From Tubulanus polymorphus (lineage: Eukaryota; Nemertea; Palaeonemertea; Tubulaniformes; Tubulanidae), in NCBI RefSeq assembly GCF_964204645.1, contig NC_134031.1, forward strand, positions 14,283,307 to 14,347,306: a stretch of 64,000 bases of DNA, given 5' to 3'. Under the pieces are notes generated by a model. The model had not been told where the DNA came from and searched no databases. It saw nothing but the letters and a program-made list of their open reading frames with translations. A program made the translations under genes and the position numbers. Shown here one piece after another: positions 58,766 to 64,000 of the stretch; positions within the stretch are counted from its first letter, which is position 1, and every line of letters begins with the position of its first letter.

Positions 58766-59384
58766 AACTTTGTAAGTTAACTGATTTTATTAGAAATTAC
58801 GAGTTGTGGCTTCAGGTAGATGAGTCTTCTGATGAACCTTGATCCCCATTGATCCATTTCGCACACAAAAAAGAATGTGTTATTTCATTGATTGCGATTG
58901 GATTTAGAGAAATCAGGGCTGGAGATAGAGGAGGACGATGTCAGCAGAATATAGAACCTGGCTGCTCGGCGCCTGCAACACAATCAGTTCTGTTCGATGT
59001 GTATATTGGCGCCACGGGAGATATTCTATTGCGAGTCGCGGGCAACGCGCGAATAATTGGAAAGATTACATATTGCCGAGTTCCACGCGGCGTCGAGGCC
59101 CGTCGTGCCGCGTAATAGCGACAGAAGAATGAGGGAAATCTGCCGACAAAGTCGAATAGGCAATCGTACAATCATACTAGTCATTACCGTTGTCAAGCGA
59201 GTCTTGCAGATACAATTATTATGTTGAAAGTGAAATAGCCGGCAACTATTTTATTGTTCTCTGAACAGTAACCCAATGATGATAGCAGATTGCTGCTACT
59301 GCTGCTGCTGCTACTGATGTCGCATACAGTGTGTATCGGGTGGGAAAATGATTTTCATATCGCTGACTTACGAAGACGCGACAG

Positions 59385-59600
59385 GTGGGAGGGGGACAGA
59401 GGGAGGGGAAAAGAGTGAGCAGTGAGGGAGGCAGAGGGAGGCCTGAGAGACTGAGGGAGGGAGAGAGGGGAAAGGGGGAGACATAGAGAGGGAGGGAGAG
59501 AGGGATGGAGAGGGAGTCAGAGAGAGGGGCGAAGTAGGGAGAAGAGGAGTCTGAGAGAAGGGAGAGGGAGGGAGAAGAGAGAGCTAGTGGAGGGGTGGAC
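59385..59600 (+). repeat. GA-rich tract
   Basis: GGGAGGGAGAGAGGG-type purine tract without a clean period. A short (CTG)n run precedes it at about 59291-59315. Confidence 0.85.
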
Positions 59601-60229
59601 GTGAGATGCCGAAACTACCAAAATCAGGCCGAATCTAAAAATAACTCTCAGCCGTTATACTTTCAAAGTTCTAAATAGTATTTTCGTTGATGAGAAAAGT
59701 CATTCGTCCGCACTGCGAATGGAGAGTGATTTCCATGATACTAGTCATTTCTTTAAGCATGCATTATTTAGCTGGTTCTACGCACAGAGGACCCGTCGTG
59801 ATGTTAATGATTGGTTCTAGTACGAGTCGACGACGGGCTAATAGTTACCGGAGTGACAACCTGACAGTGATCTGTTGTCCGTTTGGGACCTGATCGTGAA
59901 CACGCGATAGGGTTGACGGATATGCCATTAAAGCCTGAACACCGGTTATTAGATGTTGAAAGGTTTTCGCCGCCAAAGTGGAGGCTATTTTGTCGTTGGA
60001 TGGTTCGTGATGGATCGACTGAAAAGGAAAGGGGAGGGGTTAAGAAGAGCCTATTAGGTAGAACAATACTAATGTACCTCTGTGAAGTAGGTATCAATTT
60101 GTGCTGCATTTAGAAGCAAGTGAAATTGACCGAACGGTCAGAAATACCCATCGTCATGTTTTTGAGAGCTTTTTGAGGAACGTTCGTACGTATCAACTTG
60201 GTGGAACTAGGCACAGAGTCAAATAATAT

Positions 60230-60960
60230 TCACAAAACTGTAGAATTGGGTCCAGACTAAAATCAAACCCACCAACTGAGGAACTGAGTCCAAAGCTAAG
60301 TTAATTGCACACTGTTAAACCTACGAGCAATTATCTAACAATTCCTCGTAGGTTAAACTGAACCCAAAGTCAAATTACATCCAAACAATGGTGGAACTGG
60401 ATCCGAGTCAATTTAAAACCCAACTATTAACTGGGCCCAGAGACAAATTAAACCCACACAACTGTGGAACGAGGTCCAGGGTCAAATTAAATTCACACAA
60501 CAACTGTGGAACTGGATCCAGAGTCAAATCAAACCCACACAACTGTGGAACTGGATCCACCATCAAATTAAACCCACACAACTGTGGAACTAGGCCAAGA
60601 GCCAAATTAAACCCGCACAACTGTGGAATTGGGCCCAGGGTCAATATTAAACCTGCACAACTGTGGAACTGGGTCATCCATCAAATTAAACCCACACAAC
60701 TGTGGAACTAGGCCAAGAGCCAAATTAAACCCGCACAACTGTGGAATTGGGCCCAGGGTCAATACTAAACCTGCACAACTGTGGAACTGGGTCATCCATC
60801 AAATTAAACCCACACGACTGCGGAACTGGATCCACCATCAAATTAAACCCACATAACTGTGGAACTGGGTCCAGGGTCAAATTAAACCCACACAATCGTG
60901 GAACTGGGCCCAGAGCCAAATTAAACCCACATCAATGTGGAACTGGATCCAGAACAGTTA
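60230..60960. repeat. ~39-bp minisatellite CAAATTAAACCCACACAACT
   Basis: About 16 units of CAAATTAAACCCACACAACT plus GTGGAACTGGGTCCAGAGT, with a higher-order block of about 118 bp repeated at 60590-60830. Both strands stay open, giving NPHNCGTG- and PQLCGFNL-type periodic frames that are not genes. Its GTGGAACTGGGTCC core is shared with three other arrays. Confidence 0.93.
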
Positions 60961-61189
60961 TTTTTCGTTAGGTTGCAGTTCAATCAGTATTGCACACAGT
61001 CGGTTTTCTGACAGCGACGTAAAACAAATTACCCTTTATATTCATTTCTGGTTTCCCGGTTTTGTTTAAAAGTTGTTGATTTATTTACGAGGTTCATCTA
61101 TCAAACTGTCCGGCAGACGACACCAGGAGATATTAGTTCTCATCAAGTGACAGCCTCGTTCCCAATGCAGCAACCGACAAATGCAACAC

Positions 61190-61765
61190 TATAGACTCAG
61201 GATGAAATTCTACCCCCCGTTGGTGTTACCGAGAAGCAGTTTGTGAAATACAATAGACTCTGTCCTTTTCTGTGGTAAAGTTGAGACCGGTAAAATTCTA
61301 CCCCAAATTTGTGTCAAATACTGAGTAAGAGTTTGTGAAATACAGTAGACTCTGTCTCTTACTGCAGTGAAGAAGAGACCGGTAAAATTCTACCCCGAAT
61401 AGGTGATAAATACCGAGTAAGAGTTTGTGAAATATAGTAGACTCTGACTCTTACTGCAGCGAAGTTGAGACCGGTACAATTCTACCCCGAGTTGGTGTCA
61501 AATACTGAGTAAGAGTTTGTGAAATATAGTAGACTCTGTCTCTTGCCTGCGGCAAAGTTAAGACTGGTAAAATTGTACCCAGAGAGATACCGAGTAAGAG
61601 ATTGTGAAATACAGTAGACTCTGACTCTTACTATACCTTGAGTTGGTGTAAAATACTGAGTAAGAGTTTGTGAAATACAGTAGACTCTGACTTTTACTAT
61701 ACCTTGAGTTGGTATCAAATACTGAGTAAGAATTTGTGAAATACAGTAGACTCTGTAAGAGTCGA
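61190..61765. repeat. 72-92-bp minisatellite, left block
   Basis: Units contain GAGTAAGAGTTTGTGAAATA, CAGTAGACTCTGACTCTTAC and GACCGGTAAAATTCTACCCC. AGTAAGAG and CTCTTACT make a hairpin in each unit. The array is interrupted at 61766-62240 and resumes afterwards. Confidence 0.9.
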
Positions 61766-62240
61766 CATCTATAAAGATGGCCGCTCACACCATAATTCTA
61801 CCAATTTCGTTTCTAGATCTTCGGTCCAGTCCTCTGCCGTGCTGAAGGTTTGGTTTACGTTTTGAACTACTTGAATTTGAAAGTTTATGACTAATTACGA
61901 ATGACGCTAACCAGCGGTGATAATTTGTACTACGTATATGCGGTCTCTCATTGGCTGGAACCCCTGCGCTCAGTTCCGTCGCGTCGCAGATGAGCTTATG
62001 TCGGCTGCGATCGAAAGCAACTGCCCGCCTACCGTAGGCCGGAGTAGAACATGGGCAACTAGCCGGAACGGCTTGCGACGAGTCGGTAGGTGTCGGTAGG
62101 CGTCGCGTTGCCGTCGCAAGTCGGCTAATGTCGAACCGATTGAGGAGCAACTGGCGGCCTCTCGTAGGCCGCTAGTTGCCGCTAATCGGCGATAAACCCA
62201 GTTGCGTCGGTAGGCGTCGCGTTGCTTGTCGACATAAGCC
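61766..62240. mobile_element. GC-rich insertion with nested inverted repeats
   Basis: Splits the minisatellite. Its right half (about 61988-62240) is rich in CG and holds GCTTATGTCGGC (61990) opposite CGACATAAGCC (62229). It also has two copies of CGGTAGGCGTCGCGTTGC and a strong hairpin, GCAACTGGCGGCCT / AGGCCGCTAGTTGC (62147-62179). A non-autonomous DNA element is the likeliest reading. The minus-strand frame across it has no domain. Confidence 0.6.
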
Positions 62241-62480
62241 AGCCTATAGTAGAATATGTCTCTTGCCTGCGGAAAAGTTGAGACCTGTACAATTCTACCC
62301 AGAGAGATACCGAGTGAAAGAGTGTGAAATACAGTAGACTCTGACTCTTATTATACCTTGAGTTGGTGTCAAATACTGAGTAAGAATTTGTGAAATACAG
62401 TAGACTCTGACTCTTACTATACCTTGAGTTGGTGTCAAATACTGAGTAAGAGTTTGAGAAATACAGTAGACTCAGGGGAA
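62241..62480. repeat. 72-92-bp minisatellite, right block
   Basis: Continues the units of 61190-61765 (CTTGAGTTGGTGTCAAATAC, GAGTAAGAGTTTGAGAAATA). Confidence 0.9.
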
Positions 62481-63284
62481 TTTATTTCGTATCCATCCAT
62501 TCTTTCTTCCACCGAAATGCAAGAATCAAACAGCTACCATACATCTCTATCGACTTTTGAAAAATGTTCAGACTTTGGTTCCGCATCTTAAACCGGTGAA
62601 GATGCACTGTCATTTTTATCGATTTAACTCTCCCGGTCGACGGTTAAGTGGTTACCGATGTAAACGCCCAGTAATCATGGCTACTTCAACCGAGCCATTG
62701 CGTATATCACAAAGCAATTATCTGCAAGATAAAATAAGCTTCCCCTGTTTCACCGATAGGGATAAACTGAAAAGCCTTGTATAGAAAATTGCTGTCAAAA
62801 ATAACTGAAGTTCTGTCTGCCGAAAGTAACGCGTCAATCGACTGCTAAACAAAATTTGCCGTTTAATTTTCGTAGGAAAATTTTCACAACAAATTGAGAA
62901 AATCCTAAATCTCAGAGAAAATCTTAAATCTCAAATCTTAAATGATAAATCTCAGTATTGACCATGGCGGCCAGAATTGTAGAGAATATTATAATTTGAT
63001 CTACAGATAACATCGTTCTAATCCATGCATCGACATGAAGTATCAGTTTGATTTGTCGAAAAAAGTTTTGCATGTAACTTTAAAAAAGTTTACTATGATT
63101 GAACAAATTATTCGGCAATAAACCACGGGCCCAGTTCCACAAAAAGGTCGTTAAGATAAACCGATGAAGGAATTATTTAAGATTGACATTAATGGTTAAA
63201 TGTTTTTGTTTGATTGTGTCTTTGGAAGGACCTATCGCGTCTGGTAATTTCTTCTGTTTATCTTAGAATCGATTTATAGTATAG

Positions 63285-63400
63285 TAGTTTATTTGTCACC
63301 ATCAATATGTACAAATAAAAAAAATAACAAAGTAGGTAACAGACACGGAGGTGACGGGAGCCCGAGCAGAGCCATGAAGTCGATATACATAGTATATATA
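63285..63400 (-). mobile_element. possible LINE tail
   Basis: TTTATTTGTCACCATCAATA then ATGTACAAATAAAAAAAATA on the plus strand resembles the reversed 3' tail of an invertebrate non-LTR element. No coding portion is recognisable. Confidence 0.3.
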
Positions 63401-63634
63401 AATTTAGGAGGTAATCAGTTTTTGGATAAGCTGGCATTGAAGGAGTTGGAACTTGTTTATGTAACTGAAACCTGGGTTGGTTCCTGATTTGCAGCGGAGT
63501 CACTATGATTTTTGTAGGGGTAATAATCAAAACACGCGGAACTACAGCCAAGCTCCAATATACCGCCATCCCTTAAACTGCCACCCTAGCCTACCACCAG
63601 ATTTTCTCAACCATAGATATCGATACGAGACATA

Positions 63635-63892
63635 GTAAAACACCCCCGATATACCACCATACTCTTAGTATGATAACCACTCATACGTCAGCTCAGGACA
63701 CCCAACGATGATCTCTAGAGCCAGGGTGATATCGAAACGTCGTGTATTTCATTTTAGATTTTTTGTATAAACAAATTCTCGATTTTAGAATTCTTTTAAT
63801 TTGTACATAGTGGGTTTTTATCTTACCACCATACTCTCTATGCCGCCAAAATCGTTCTACGCCGATGTGGGTGGTATATCGGGGTGACTATA
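63635..63892. mobile_element. MITE with CACCCCGATATACCACC ends (pogo/Tigger-like?)
   Basis: Left CACCCCCGATATACCACC (63641-63658) and right GGTGGTATATCGGGGTG (63870-63886) are inverted copies, preceded by TAGT- and TATAGT-like ends, so a TA duplication is possible. Ends of the type CCCCGATATA are known from pogo/Tigger-like Tc1/mariner elements; that assignment is inference. Confidence 0.6.
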
Positions 63893-64000
63893 TGTGCTAT
63901 ACTTTTCACCGTATCTGCCGAGCGCCCCGAAGGTAAACGATCATTTCTGAATCCTTGAAATCACTTCAATGTTCTTGGATACGTATTCTTTTTTGAATTC

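Noticed and set aside
60388-60971. NPHNCGTG-type repeat protein
   Set aside because: Both strands are equally open through the 39-bp minisatellite and there is no start context, so it is a repeat artefact.
61482-61788. Periodic YCISQTLTQYF-type frames
   Set aside because: They follow the 72-bp minisatellite period and break at its indels.

Overview
This is a eukaryotic, almost certainly animal, genomic window that is AT-rich, intron-bearing and dominated by repeats. No bacterial operon or ribosome-binding logic is present. The mixture suggests an invertebrate, perhaps a marine lophotrochozoan: gag-bearing LTR elements, fold-back MITEs, many minisatellites, long CT/GA tracts, and one small EF-hand gene with short introns. 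I cannot fix the species from sequence alone.

Region by region: 0-6 kb holds dispersed and tandem repeats only. Positions 6026-12605 are a complete LTR retrotransposon on the minus strand. Its two 754-bp LTRs look identical by eye, it is flanked by a GTAT duplication, and it has a primer-binding site matching the 3' end of tRNA-Phe. It encodes gag and a retropepsin but has no reverse transcriptase, RNase H or integrase. In place of the rest of pol is 1.9 kb that carries, on the opposite strand, what looks like a tiny three-exon gene. Positions 16.0-17.5 kb are a 25-bp purine minisatellite that stays open for about 590 codons on the other strand. Positions 19508-23457 are a DNA transposon with 26-bp terminal inverted repeats, an ATTT duplication, ten subterminal copies of one motif and a nearly intact DDE-type transposase. 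It lies between two inverted copies of an unclassified 525-bp repeat with a GC-rich hairpin. Positions 24-36 kb hold minisatellites of several periods built on one shared core, a tRNA-like SINE head and several MITEs. Positions 36.8-37.1 kb hold a possible small membrane-protein exon on the minus strand. Positions 38-48 kb hold more MITEs, long microsatellites and a TATA/initiator-type promoter.

The best host gene is at 52.36-53.94 kb. It has a TATA box, three coding exons, canonical splice sites, a stop codon and AATAAA signals. It encodes a roughly 193-residue four-EF-hand calcium-binding protein resembling sarcoplasmic calcium-binding proteins. As read, it carries a one-base frame break in an A-run in exon 1. 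It is bracketed by two arrays of the same roughly 60-bp repeat, and a perfect 19-bp-arm hairpin lies just upstream of its promoter. Positions 54-64 kb are again tandem arrays, MITE-like inverted repeats and purine tracts.

Most long open frames in this window are by-products of simple repeats and were not annotated as genes. The two mobile elements do not appear to interact. The LTR element must borrow reverse transcriptase and integrase from a relative elsewhere, while the DNA transposon encodes its own transposase.
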